This document shows, one piece after another, positions 32,306-43,719 of a DNA stretch of 64,000 nucleotides. The notes under the pieces were generated by a model. It saw only the letters and a program-made list of their open reading frames with translations, searched no databases and was not told the origin of the DNA. How positions within the stretch are numbered: the first letter of the stretch is position 1; every line of letters starts with the position of its first letter. The stretch spans positions 620,001 to 684,000 of the forward strand of contig JAEMWC010000093.1 of assembly GCA_016490735.1 (NCBI GenBank), given 5' to 3'. Made by a program: the position numbers and the translations under genes. Source of the stretch: Pachyseris speciosa (taxonomy: Eukaryota; Cnidaria; Anthozoa; Scleractinia; Pachyseridae).

Positions 32306-32590
32306 TTATTTGTTGTATGGCAAGGCCACACTTACATCGCCTCCTGTGAAAGGAGAATAACGAAAGACCTTGTTTAATTTCAGATGCAAAGTACTACGCG
32401 GGAAACAATCGGAATAAGCTGACTCAAAGAACCCTCGGGCAAAATTTAATGTTTTCTTCAATAAATTCTGCTTACCATTGGCATACATCACACAATTGTG
32501 ATTCATTAACGTATGAAGATCGGGTGCTAGTCCATGACGCACGAGGCATTCGTATAAACTATTTGAGGTGACCGAAGAAGGAGCCGCCAT
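32306..32590 (-). other. Unrecognised frame inside the inverted-repeat transposon
   Basis: A minus-strand frame with a natural-looking start MAAPSSVTSNSLYECLVRHG and ending ALPYNK (~95 codons). It has no counterpart on the left side, so it is single-copy. No family recognised. It could be an N-terminal exon of the element's protein or a captured fragment. Confidence 0.25.
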
Positions 32591-33599
32591 CTTACCAAAG
32601 ATATGGCCGTAAATGGCTGTGAAAGTCTTGGGACTGGTGAAACCTTGTGAGACTCGTTTTTCCATCGGAAAGTTTCCAACGGGAAAACAGGACTACCTTT
32701 TCAGAAGTTCCGTTTATTTCAGAAATTTTCCATTGGAACGAACCAAAACATGTGTGCCATTTACATCCCAACCGGAATTTCCGGAATCTCTTGGTAAATG
32801 GAAAACGCCCCAAAGCACTTGCGTTGTAAGAGTCAGTTGTCTTCCACACTAGGACCACCATGACCACCATCGTTTTCTTCTATGATAAAAATCTCCTCTT
32901 CGCGCTTACTCATGGTGCTCATGGTGTGGAAGACAACTAACTCGTACAACGTACGTGGTTTGGAGTCGTCAAAATACTTTGGACTTTGACCTTTGTCGTG
33001 TAAGCACTTCGTTAGTCACGTGTCGTCCCATTTTCGTCTTTATTTAATAGCTGAAAACATCTTATTGGTCCTTTTTATATCCTTCTTTAATTGAGTTATT
33101 ATTTTTTAATTTATTTTTATTATTTTTTTACATTTTCTATATATTTTTTGTGGTCCCGGGTGGGTTCCGAGGGGTTCCGGGTGGGTTCCGGCAGGTTCCG
33201 GGTGAGTTCCGGGTGGTTCCGGCAGGCTCCGGGGGGTTCCGGCAGGTTCCGTGTGGTTCCGGCATGTTCCGATTTGGTTCCTCGTTTTACAGACACGCGT
33301 TTTACTGTAGGTGAAAAGCTGGTAGTACGCCATCTTTATGAAGGGTTTACCTACATTCCGGAGCACGAAATATGAAATATGGAACACGGAATACGGAGTA
33401 AGATGTGACTTTTCTATTTATTTTTCCTTTTCTTGTGCAACTTGTCACATGTGAGTAGGGATCATTCCCATGCCTTTGAAAGAGGGAGGGGCGATAGATG
33501 TGTATGAATTCTGGCATTTTGACAGGTAAAAAACATCATAAGATTGAATTGTTTCCACGGGATAACTTTTTTAACCCGATTTGTCACTGTTCGATACTA

Positions 33600-34070
33600 C
33601 TGTAACAGAAATTGGCGATAAGGGATCTGACTGTGGGCGTTCCGCAGGGCTCTGTCCTAGGTCCCAGTTTGTATCTATTGTACACCGCACCACTTGCTGA
33701 GATAATACGAAGTCACGGACTCGACTATCATTTTTATGCTAATGATACTCAGCTCTACCTATCGTTCAAAGATTGTAATGTCGCTGCTGCAAGGCTGCGC
33801 GTAGAGAACTGTGTCGCTGATATAAGTCATTGAATGGATGTAAACGAGCTGAAACTCAATCATGACAAGACAGAAATTATGCTTATTTAGTCGACGTACC
33901 ATACTCGTCAACTCTTCCGCTACTTCAGTATGGGTAATGAGAGGCTAACAACCACCGCCAATGCAAGGAGTCTGGGAGTAGTATTTAGTGAATGTTATTC
34001 GATGTGTACGTCTCAGACATTTGCAGATTGTCGTTTAACCAGCTTAGGAAAAGAGTAACAAATATTTTCT
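33600..34070 (+). pseudogene. CR1-like LINE RT fragment
   Basis: The frame reads [20 protein letters not shown] (motif B), then [14 protein letters not shown], where the catalytic ADD has become AND, then VNELKLNHDKTEIML, a stop, and SLGVVFSECYSM. The TGA at about 33831-33833, other stops and the Asp-to-Asn change show it is dead. It covers RT motifs B to D only. Confidence 0.8.
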
Positions 34071-34074
34071 AACT

Positions 34075-34662
34075 TTGGAGTTTAATATAAAAGCTAAAAG
34101 TACTGTGCCAAAACCTTTTACCAAAGAGCGCTTCTTAACCTCAAATCCAAAGAAAATTATGGAAGAGATAGAAGGTTTTTACACTGGTCTTTATAAATCA
34201 GATTCACTAAACCCAAGTAACAACTTGTTAAACTCCTTTTTAGAAAACCCAGGATTGGTTAAGCTCTCCAGTGATGAAGCTGCGCTATGCGAGGGAAAGT
34301 TGACAATTCCTGAATGTCTGAAAACTCTTCAGTCCTTTCAGAAGAATAAGACACCCGGTAATGATGGTTTGACTGCAGAGTTTTATTTGGCATTTTGGGA
34401 CGTTTTGGGTGAACTTCTTGTAGCCAGCCTAAACTGCTCATACGATTATGGGGAGTTATCAAATTTACAGAAACAAGCAATCATAACATTGCTAGAGAAG
34501 AAGGAGAAAGATAAAAGGAAATAAGTAATTGGAGACCAATGTCTATGATTAATGTAGATGTCAACATAGGATCCAAAGCCATCGCTCAAAGATTAATAAA
34601 GGTATTACCGAACATTATTCATCATAATCAGAATGGTTATGTTAAAGGCAGAACCATTAAAT
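34075..34662 (+). pseudogene. L1/Tx1-like LINE RT N-terminal fragment
   Basis: Frame of 149 codons plus a continuation in another frame: IPECLKTLQSFQKNKTPGND, GLTAEFYLAFW, IITLLEKKEKDKRK, a shift, NWRPMSMINVDVNIGSKAIA, LIKVLPNIIHHNQNGYVKGR. These are the diagnostic fingers/palm blocks of the L1 clade (KTPGNDG, NWRP...N.D.KI.SKAIA.R, I...Q.G..KGR). It is abutted directly by an unrelated LINE fragment, so at least two insertions or deletions occurred here. Confidence 0.8.
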
Positions 34663-36185
34663 GCTTTTGTAAGGAGGACGAATCAGGACCCCCATGATGC
34701 TTTGCGCTTAAAATTCCATACGTCTCATCGATGCATTCGCTCAAGAAGTGCTCATAGTGAGCTTTTTCGATCGCCGAATTTACAGAGATCGAAGCACTTT
34801 AAGGTCAGTTTTTTTATTTTTATGTGTATTTTTATTGCATTTTGCTATTATGAGTTGTGTTTCTAGCTCTGATAATAATGGTTTTGTCCTTCTTTCAGTT
34901 CAATATTTCGGACCTCATTTTAATTGCAAATGGTGTGATGGGTGAATGACCTCAAACAATCAGGGTAAGTGAACGTTGTTTTCGAAATCTTTTGGCCCGT
35001 AGATAGTCAGAATAGCAAAATAAGATAAATCGGAAGGTGGTTCGATTTTGGAACCTCGAAGAACCTCGCGATTTCAATGTCTTTTGTGGCCACAAAGTTT
35101 GGTATTTTTCGTCATACACGTGCTCGCGAGGTGTGATAAAACATGCCAACAAGCTTTAATTTTCCATGTGTTTTTTCATTTCATTTGTCGTTTTCGAGAC
35201 ATTCCTATCAGCTGTTTGGTTATATCTTAGTTGACTTTCTTCTGTTATTTTTCTAGATTATTACTGCCATGGATGAACGAGAGAAACGTCCATATGTTGC
35301 CAGGGCAGAACCCCGAACAAACCAAAAGAGAAAAGCCTTGTAAATTCTTCCTGTGCTTGAACCAGAAAGCGAAGAAATACCAACGCGAACCCGGAGAACG
35401 TTGGCTTTTCAAGGAAAAGGAAGCCCTTTGCAAAAGGTACTTGAGTCTTAGATTTTTTTCTTGACTTTTTATCTAAATGTGCTACTTCGAAACGAAAATA
35501 AAAATTGGAACACAATTTAAGCTAAAGACTGGTGAATGACCTGAATGACCAACATTTGGAGATCAGCATGAATACTGGGATAAAGGCTGCTCAGATTTCA
35601 TCTAGCAAACTGTGGGGACTTCATACAAGAGAACCAGTAAGATTTTTGCATGAGATGAATAATCTTCACATATTGTTTATTTTAGAACTCACTGAAAAGG
35701 AAATCTATAAAACACAGGCTTTGAATTGGAGCTGAGAATATTTTACACAAACAGATCAAGATATTTTGCTGTTTGTTACTTTATAAATTCAGTTCGCTGA
35801 ATGTTCTGCAGTGTTAGTTATGAGCATATCAGAAAGCAGAGAGAGTTTTTTCAAGAGTTTTCTATTTTCATGATGACAGGGACAGTCATATATTTTCCAA
35901 ATGCTGTAATTAGACCTTCACTGTAAAGTGCAGTCACTTAACTTTTTTTTTTTTTTCAGAACCCAGTGTTCAGAGCCATGTGATGATTAACGTAAAACAG
36001 AAGTATAAATCGATTGACGAGGCTGAAGATGCACTTGCTATATCTGTCAAGTCATATTGATGGCTCTCCTGTCACCCAACCTGGAACAAGCGGTGATGCA
36101 GCTTACCCGTTGCTCCTCGGTTTTGGAGGAGATATTGTTGCGAGTGCGAACTGTGCCAGAACCGCCACATTACATGTGTGTTAAC
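34663..36185. other. No firm gene; possible exon remnants
   Basis: Splice-like signals occur (TTCTTTCAG at ~34898, GGTAAGT at ~34966) but the frames between are short. A frame at ~35271-35432 gives MDEREKRPYVARAEPRTNQK, one in-frame TAA, then ILPVLEPESEEIPTRTRRTL up to a GTACTTG donor-like site; it may be a decayed exon. No family recognised. Confidence 0.3.
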
Positions 36186-36294
36186 TAGAGACTTGGCTGT
36201 TTGACGATAGTCGCTTATATAGACACCCTACAGGCAAATGCCCAGCAATGTATCTGAGGCATATAAATCCAGGACAGCCATCCTTCAAGTTGTT
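36186..36294 (-). pseudogene. Fragment of a third ART-like gene copy
   Basis: About 110 bp match 13027-13140 closely (shared words TTGGCTGTTTGA, GATAGTCG, AAATCCAGG, GACAGCCATCCTT). This is the coding sequence for the helical segment upstream of the ART domain in the minus-strand paralogue, in the same orientation. Small indels break the frame and nothing of the catalytic domain follows. It is evidence of past duplication of this family within the window. Confidence 0.65.
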
Positions 36295-37024
36295 TGCCCT
36301 AGCACACTAATAAAATGCTTAATATTGATTCAAGACATTCAAGTTAATCGTGACTGTGCGTCCCTAAATATTTTAATGGCTTATGTCGCTGAGGTCGACC
36401 ATCTCAAAATCTCTGATTTGTTCAAAGCTGGAATCAAATAATAGGCTCCGTTATTTGGGTAAGTAACGTGAAAGGCCTTTACAAATGTTTCCGGCGTGAT
36501 AGGACATATAGTTTTAGAACGTGCTCCGAATCGACAGAGACATAAAAAAGCTAATAAGGCTTGATAAGCACGAGCCCTATTGGATGAGAGATTCCAGCCT
36601 GACTATAGTTCTGATAAATTTATACATGCGGCTAAAGCGAAGCTGTTTTTGGCTGCGACGCAGGCTAGGCTAAATTGCGTCAAAACGAATTCTCAAATCG
36701 ATCGACGCTTGTTAGCTGTAGCCAAATTCATGACAAAAACGTATTGAAACGGGGTGTAGCGATTTCAATGGAAATCTCGGGCAAAAAAACGATTGCCATC
36801 CAGTTGTTATTTATGGCATTAGCCAAGAGACACCAATACATGTAAGCAAGAGCCCTAACAGATTGAAAAAATAGACAGTCAATGACTGCATGTGGCTACT
36901 GCTGAAGCTTTTTCACTTTCACAAGAAAGGGATACGAGACGTTTGTCAGTTGTTTGTTGTTTGAGCTGCGTCACTCGAGTCACTCAAGGCAAGCTGTTTA
37001 CAACCTGGCGTGTATAGCGTTACA
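36295..37024. other. No recognised feature
   Basis: AT-rich, short frames only. Confidence 0.4.
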
Positions 37025-37501
37025 GCCTGTTTAAACGGCTTCAACATTTGCTTCAACAGGTGTTCAACACATTGTTGAACCAAATGTCGGGTGCGTTTGA
37101 ACAGATCGTCCAACATTGTTGAAAGCGTAAAAGATGTTGAAAGCTTGTTGAAAGCGTGTTGAATCAAATTTAAATCGGTTTAAACTTTCATTCAACATCG
37201 ATTCAACTTTTCCTTTGTTCTCGAAAATGTTGAATGGTGTTGAAGCCGTTTGAACGCTCCGTTCAACAATTGTAGAGCACACGCACGCTCACATCAAGCC
37301 ACAAACTCTGGACGGGAGAGTCTGATTTCTAGTTCTTAGTTCCTCCCAATCGAATTTGTGTTGGTTCCTTTGTTGGTGCAATGTTGGAACCGTTTGAACG
37401 GCCTCCTCACAACTTTGTTTTTGCTTCCAACATTTGCCCAACAGTTGTTCAAATTTTGTTGAACGAATGGTGGTGAAATGTTGAAATCGTTTAAACGGGC
37501 C
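37025..37501. mobile_element. 475-bp MITE with GCCTGTTTAAACGG TIRs
   Basis: Left end AGCCTGTTTAAACGGCTTCA; right end is the inverse, TGAAATCGTTTAAACGGGCC in imperfect form. The interior is full of TTCAACA/TGTTGAA words on both strands. No transposase. End style resembles, but is not the same as, the TAAACGATCAAACA MITEs at 46.1 and 57.6 kb. Confidence 0.8.
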
Positions 37502-39289
37502 TTTATCTGATCAGAGATATTTTTCGAAATTTACCCATGTATACAATGCGCAACCGTATATAATGCGCATACTATTTTTCAGCAGTATACCTTTCCGTTA
37601 AATACCCACAATCCGTTCAGAGAAAATTCTCACCCGTTCGAGCGGATGAAGTTATCTACTCGTGAATGACAAATTTTTTGCCCGTTTGAGTAAAGTCATC
37701 GGTTTCAAAATATCTCTCATCCGTACCAGCTAAAAAGTTTATTGATTTCATTTTAGAAAACTCTCAATCACTTTTAGGCTGATCACATTGGTCTAGTGTC
37801 GAAAGACGGGCTTGTTGTGTTTCGTGTGCTGGGAAAACTATTTAACTAATACGAATAGCGTATTCCCGAGTGTAGTGACAGCATATTTTTTTTTACGGCA
37901 TGTGAGAATGATCCAGACACCCGTATAAGGAATACTCTTATACTCATAGGCTCTTCGTGGTTGCTGTGTAAACATTTTCGCTTTCATTCGCTTACAAAAA
38001 GAAGTATCCAAACGCTGGTCACCCGAAAAGATAACAAATAGTCGTGAAGTGATATGTTCAATCAAGCGTGACGCGGCGAGAAAGGAAGATATAAATGATC
38101 TCCTTTGAAATGCGCCTCCGACGATTTTCATGGTCAAAAGATTTTGAATCTTCGACAGCCTCTGAAAAAAATATCTCATTTATTCTGTCTTCGTTTTGAG
38201 CTGCTGTACTTCGCAGCTTCGAGCAAAATAATTTTGACTGACAAACTGTGCGTTACGTCCCATACGCAAATAAACGAGTGTGTTTCTTCGTGTTATGCAA
38301 ATTTTTGGCATCCGCTCGCAGTTTATCCAGTCGCTTTATTTCGGTTTTTCATTCAATTTCATCTTGCTGATTTTCAGGCTTATTTGCTGGAATTTGAGAA
38401 CACTTCGTTTACGTACGCTAATGGAAGTTTTAACGTCTGTAAACCTTTATAAAGACCATTATTAGTATCATAGTAAGAAATACCCAGCGTTATCTGATCG
38501 GAGATTTTATTGGAATCTTACAACACTCATCTGATGTCTAATGCAAAGAAATACAAATAACAGTTGTGGAGAATCATCGGATAAAGTTGCGCATCAATAT
38601 AAAGAATAAGCTTAACTGCGAATTCACATTACTAGTCTCTCAGAATAGTATAATTGGCCATGTTCTAAACGAGTAAGGGCCTGGGAACCAATCCAAATTT
38701 CATTGAAAATCAATGAAATTGAACTAAATCGATTATCACATGAAAGGGTATCTCAAAATAAGCAGTTTCAGCAAGTTTGAATACGTTTGGTTGAAACACC
38801 GCCAGATAAAAGGCATTTAAAACTTAAAAAAACCCAGTCTCTAATTTTCACAATTTTCAAACACATTTTTTTCAGCTCCAATTCAACTGAACAGCTTCAA
38901 AGTTGGTTAGGTGACCATTTTTTCAAAGCGTGTTTTGGCTTCCGCTTTTTGATTTATTCAAAACAATTAACATTCTAAACAATTGAAATTCACACAAATG
39001 TTTCAAAAAGACCGTAGTCACAAGACTCTTTCAAAGCGTGTTTAAACAGCATTCACAATGGCAGTATTTACAACAGATCGTAGTAAAAAAAAAAGCGTGT
39101 TCAACTAAACCAAAACCGTAATTACTTTGATACGTTCATTACTGATTATTAGCTTATAAAGGTTTACAGCCTCAAGACTGGCTAAGAAAACCTTCGCTTG
39201 AAAGGTACCTAATGTCCTACATTTTTCCTTTCTTTTTTAAGTGTTCTTCTATCAGTTCATTACGTCTTTGTATCACAAACCATATGAGT
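37502..39289. other. No recognised gene
   Basis: AT-rich with scattered short frames and no family resemblance. It lies immediately downstream (minus-strand sense) of the KDZ-type transposase and may include its 3' portion, but no further transposase motifs were seen. Confidence 0.4.
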
Positions 39290-39290
39290 A

Positions 39291-39840
39291 CTTTATACTT
39301 GAATCAGAAAGCGATTGCTCTGCTCCGCTGATTCAGTGTTTGTTCCTCTAATGTCTTTGCAAATCTCAAGATGGGGATGACTGCGGCACTTTGGATTGTT
39401 CACTGGCATACAACACTCTTCTTTGTGCTTTTGCACGTGAAAAATATCCACTAAAAACTTGACGTGATCAATAAGAATCTTCGCGCCAACATTTCCTTTC
39501 TTACTAAGATTCTTTAAGAATGGGTGCAGATCGCACGCTCTGTCATACCCTACAACTTACAGCCGCATTAAATCGTCCGTTTTTCTTCCGAATGTTAACA
39601 ACAAAAAAGCGTATACCTGGGTGCATGACTCACATGTGTACGTCTCTTGTGCCTTCACTATAATACCACATGGTCGTACTGCTATAAGTAAAACCGCGGC
39701 ACGGTTCATGTATCTGTTAATTCCTTCCTTCGATTTACATCCCCCTTCCTCACAATCCATTCGGTCATGTTCAGGAATATCTCCGAGAACTTTCGGATCG
39801 ATACACTTTGCCGAAATCGGATAACCAGCACCCCTCGTTG
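39291..39840 (-). pseudogene. KDZ-type (Kyakuja-Dileera-Zisupton) transposase fragment
   Basis: Minus-strand frames read MDCEEGGCKSKEGINRYMNR, LLIAVRPCGIIVKAQETYTC, VYAFLLLTFGRKTDDLMRL, an early stop, then [60 protein letters not shown] and TESAEQ. The YD.AC.LHPFL, H..FL.D.FH..KH...CC and GTNTE.AEQ blocks match KDZ-superfamily transposases as I know them. It breaks off soon after the EQ motif and contains stops, so it is inactive. The Cys-rich companion lies just upstream. Confidence 0.7.
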
Positions 39841-40022
39841 TCAGCTACGTTTTCAGTCGTCATTGTGTTATCGTTGTTGTCGATTCCTTTTGCTTCCTCT
39901 TCCACGTTAATATCAAGGTACAAATGTTCCTTGTAGAAGTTAGATGCTTATTGTGATTTTCCGCCAATAGTGGAAGTATTTGTGCAACACTTGATGAAAT
40001 TGCCTTGCCCTTCGTTTACTCT

Positions 40023-41051
40023 CTAGGCGCCGCACACATTGGTCTGCAAACGTTCTCTAGTCCGTCTACTGCGTCTACACTGAGTGTAACCTTCACTACA
40101 GCCTGGAATCTGGCATCGATGGTGCATCCACTTGTTTTTTAATTTACAGATCAATTTCGACGATTCCAAACAGACGTCCTCTAAACTCTTCGTTTTGCCC
40201 TCGACATCTGCTTGTTTCACGTTAAACAGGTAAAGAAATCCGTTCTTCTTGAAAACAGTTTTCCTCCACTCGATCGGCATTTAAGTTCCACATATAGTTT
40301 CCGTTGCTGCTCTTTAACCTTGAAAAGATCTCAAGATTTTTCAGCAGTGTATTGTCCAATTCTCTATGCATAAAATTGTAAACGTCAGCGCGATAAGAAT
40401 GAACTTGCGCATATCTCAACATTAAAAACGATGTCTTTTACTAAACGTGTTTGAAAAAGAGTTTGATTTGACACTTGGAAATAAGGCAAATCTGGTGCTG
40501 AGTCAAAGTAAACCCTTCGCTGACTTTCATTCTCATTAGTGTCACTCTCTGAGACGGGAACATCTTCCTCAAAATAACTATATAAATAGTAAACCTTCTT
40601 GCATGACTTGCAGGTACCGTGAAATGATGCTGCCACCTTTGTTCCAAGACTGGTATACACTACCGGAAAACATGGCTTGTTCCGTATGGTCACGCAAAGA
40701 GCCACAGCACGATAATTTAAGTGGCAACAAAACAAATGGTTTGAAAGCATCTTTTTCCGATTCTTTGAAGAAAGGCTCAGTCTCATCGACGTTTTCTAGT
40801 AACGCTGGGTAGTTTCTAGTCAACCACTGGGAAACTGTTTTGCACTCTTCTGGTGTAGACCTGAACTCTTCTGCATCTCCACTTTTTGGTTTAAGTGATC
40901 CTCCTATTCGAATTTTCGTCTTATCTTCGATTTTACATTCACTCACATACCTCGCAATCAATGGCCATCTCAAAGGTGTCTTCTCAGGAAAATGTTCCAA
41001 ACCAAATAGCAGTGATTTCAGCTGAGAAAAGCTTAATACTTTATCTTTCAT
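40023..41051 (-). pseudogene. Cys-rich partner/N-terminus of the KDZ-type transposon
   Basis: Several collinear minus-strand frames: MKDKVLSFSQLKSLLFGLEH, TVSQWLTRNYPALLENVDET, then after a shift near 40700 FPVVYTSLGTKVAASFHGTC, CKSCKKVYYLYSYF, DLPYFQVSNQTLFQTRLVKD, then LICKLKNKWMHHRCQIPGC and, in a third frame, CRPMCAAPRE. The paired Cys motifs resemble the CxC zinc-binding modules that accompany KDZ transposases. Three frames and stops mean it is decayed. Orientation and spacing fit one transposon with 39291-39840. Confidence 0.6.
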
Positions 41052-41429
41052 ATTTTGTAACGTCCAAAAACCATCTCTGCCTTACCTCGCTGTTATTTTC
41101 CAAACCGATCCTATCACTCTACTGTATTATTATTCTCCATAATAATATACAGAATTAAAAGCATCTTTCGACAAACAGACAAACAAAAGAACGACAAAAG
41201 CGGTCTGCCTTTCAACTCTTTTATTTTCCACCACCAATTTCTCCTTCACAATGACAATCAACCAAAGTAATTATTAGCATTTTCACGCCTGGTTAGTGTT
41301 ATGAATTCAAACTCCATGATTGGCTGTCAATGTCAGTGCCAATCCCTTACATTATCGTCACCTTAATCGAATCATAACACCTTCCAATTAGTTGCAATTG
41401 CTCACGATGTCGTTTAAAAAATAATAATA

Positions 41430-41684
41430 ATAAAAAGTTCAACCGTAATCATTTACCACCGCTATCCACTATTGAGAAAAGGCTGAGCGACGTTCAGAAT
41501 GCACGCTTTGAATGGACATCCGTCTGCTCAAAAGAAATGCTCACATTTCTGGATAGTCAAGCCAACTCCATCGGAGTTCCAAAAGAGTTCTTGTTCTTCC
41601 CGCTTTTAACGACTGTGGCGTCGCTAATGGGAACATCAACATGCATAGAGATCAACCCAAAATGGAAGGAGCCTGCACTGCTAT
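41430..41684 (+). pseudogene. DUF3987-like gene, upstream exon
   Basis: Frame STIEKRLSDVQNARFEWTSV, SQANSIGVPKEFLFFPLLTT, VASLMGTSTCIEINPKWKEP, ALL, then T|GTAAGT, a strong donor (41685). The pattern fits the N-terminal part of DUF3987, a domain best known from replication-associated proteins of plasmids and phages and also found in cnidarian genomes. The start of the exon is not resolved. The next coding block is at 42477 after a compound MITE. Confidence 0.6.
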
Positions 41685-41693
41685 GTAAGTGGA

Positions 41694-42476
41694 ATAGTGG
41701 AGTACAATTCGGGGGCTTAACTGCTGAATACCCCTCCACTCCAAAAGAGATCTTTCCTCGGGGGCTTAACTGCTGAATACCCCTCCACTCCAAAAGAGAT
41801 CTTGAAAAGTGTGGCTACGCGGCTACGCGTAGCCGCGTAGCCGCGTAGCCACTTCATTCCCTTACTAGCAAATTCCAAGGGGGAGGGGTGGTCTTCACAA
41901 CTGCGTAGCCGCGTAGCCACTTCATTCCCTTACTACCAAATTCCAAGGGGGAGGGGTGGTCTTCACAACTGCGTAGCCGCGTAGCCACTTAGCAGACACA
42001 AGGCATGTATGACATATATGTATTTCTCGTTCTTAAAGCGTTAGCAGGAGATAACTGCGTATCCATGTAGCCAGCTTTTTCGGGGGTATAACTTCAAATG
42101 GAGGGGAATTCAGCAGTTACTCCCAATTACCCCTGAATTGTACGACACAAAGTCCGATTACCAATTAATTGTGTCAATAACAAAATGTGAGAAACTCTAG
42201 AGGTCAACTTTCTATATTGTAAAACGTATTGTACAAAATAACCAATGGAAATGGTTGCTATTTTACAAAGTGCGAAGATTGGCAACTGACATGACATGGC
42301 AGCTACTGCTCAACATACCCAAATAAGGTAACTGTCTGATTTGGCCTGTCCGATTACAGGTGTTTGTAATCAGACAGCTCAAATCGGACAGTTTGGACCT
42401 AAAGCAGCCAATTAAGACACAAATAAAGGCTGTTAAGAACAAATCACATTCGAGCATTTTGTTATTGACGCAATTA
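41694..42476. mobile_element. Compound MITE, copy 2, at an exon junction
   Basis: Foldback part 41702-42143 (GTACAATTCGGGGGC at the left, inverse ...CCCCTGAATTGTAC at the right). It contains internal tandem duplications: a 49-bp unit twice at 41710-41806 and a ~68-bp GCGTAGCCGCGTAGCC unit repeated at 41834-41990. TIR part 42166-42476 is nearly identical to 313-623. It fills the gap between the two DUF3987 coding blocks almost exactly. Confidence 0.75.
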
Positions 42477-43719
42477 GGTTTGTTATTGCCTCCAAGAAAG
42501 GAACCAATAAATCCGATGCCGTCAACTTGTTGAGTCAGCCATTGCAAGAAATTGAGGACATGCAACAAAAAGACTCGGAGATGAAGACGACGAAGACCAA
42601 ACGAAACAGCAGCTCTTCATTGATCACTTCTCATTTGAGGAACTTTTCAATGTCATGTCCAGAAACGGCGATAAGATACTTGCGTTATATGATGAGATGA
42701 AAACATTCTACGGACTCGTGGACTTATTCAAGCCAAATGGAAGTTCTCATGACAGAAAGACTTTGTTAAACTTATACAGTGGTGGAAAATGGGCCCGTAA
42801 TTCCAGGAGCCTTCAGGGAAAAATGTCAAACTCGAGTTTTAATATCGCTGGATTTATCCAGCCCTATTACGTCATAGAGCTCCTTCACCGAGACGACCAT
42901 GACGGCTTTAACGACCGACAACTTTTTTACGTGCCGCCAGAAATTGATGTGAACTATACAGACCTGCAGACCGAAATTCCGAGTGAAATTCCCTCATTCA
43001 AAGACATCCTTTTGCGGATTATCGATCTGCACCAGTCGCCCAAGACCTGCAAATTTGATGAAACAGCCATGAACTCATTTATTGACTACGGTCAGGATGC
43101 GCTCAATGAAAGGAAAAGATAACAGCCGACAATGACATGCGTGGCGTCCTTTCAAAAGCCAAAGGACAAACCGCTCGCCTAGCCATGATTCTTCATGTCG
43201 CTGATCATTGCATCAAGACAGCAACATCTCCACTCGATCCATCCAATAGTCTACTACTTGAAGTTGGCGAGCAAAGCATGACCCGTGCCTGTGTCGTCAT
43301 GAACCACTTCATCAACGTAAAGTACATTCTGTGCCACCAGCAGCCGTAACAACGTCGACAACTGGAAATGGAGGCTGTGAAAACCTCGTGGAAAATGAAC
43401 GAAATGTCGAGCGCGAAAAATAGTTACATATGCCGAGTCCTCTGTATCCAGTTCTTCTCTTGTTACACGAAAGAGTTGGTGTTTGCCAGTGAACGGAAAA
43501 TATCCCGTTCAATCCGCACAACAGATATTGCAGAAGATGGAAGATCTTGGGATTGGCACACTTAGGGAAATAATTCACCCACACAACAACAAAAGACCCA
43601 AACTGTTCGTGAAAAGCCGCAACGACGACCTTAGCGATCACGCGCGCACTTTCCTCACTTCGCTTTCAATTTCCAAGGAACAATTCAATGCCTCCTTCAT
43701 GGCTCCTAACAATGAGTGA
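42477..43719 (+). pseudogene. DUF3987-like gene, downstream coding part, frameshifted
   Basis: Starting at GG 42477 the frame resumes the upstream exon as W-FVIASKKGTNKSDAVNL. It shifts near 42580 into HFSFEELFNVMSRNGDKILA, LYDEMKTFYGLVDLFKPNGS, KTLLNLYSGGKWARNSRSLQ, FNIAGFIQPYYVIELLHRDD, ending in ERKR and a stop at 43122. A further shift continues NDMRGVLSKAKGQTARLAMI, and another gives ILQKMEDLGIGTLREIIHPH to the stop at 43719. At least three frame breaks make it a pseudogene. Biochemical role of the family in animals is unknown. Confidence 0.65.

Larger units (their letters stand above)
29930..33299. mobile_element. 3.4-kb DNA transposon with long inverted repeats
   Basis: The outer ends (from GGTGTCTGTAAAACGAGG at 29931 and its inverse ending 33297) are mirrored. 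So are a GGAACC/CCGG-rich minisatellite just inside each end, the ACGACACGTGATTAGCG region (30190 and 33010), the TTTTCCATTTACCAA region (30260 and 32790), a GTTAACGAAAATTGCG block, and the TTTGGGCCAGTTGGGCC minisatellites. The 8-mer TTTTACTG flanks it (29922-29929 and 33300-33307), a candidate target duplication. The centre (31.03-31.72 kb) is single-copy and partly coding. Superfamily unresolved. Confidence 0.75.
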
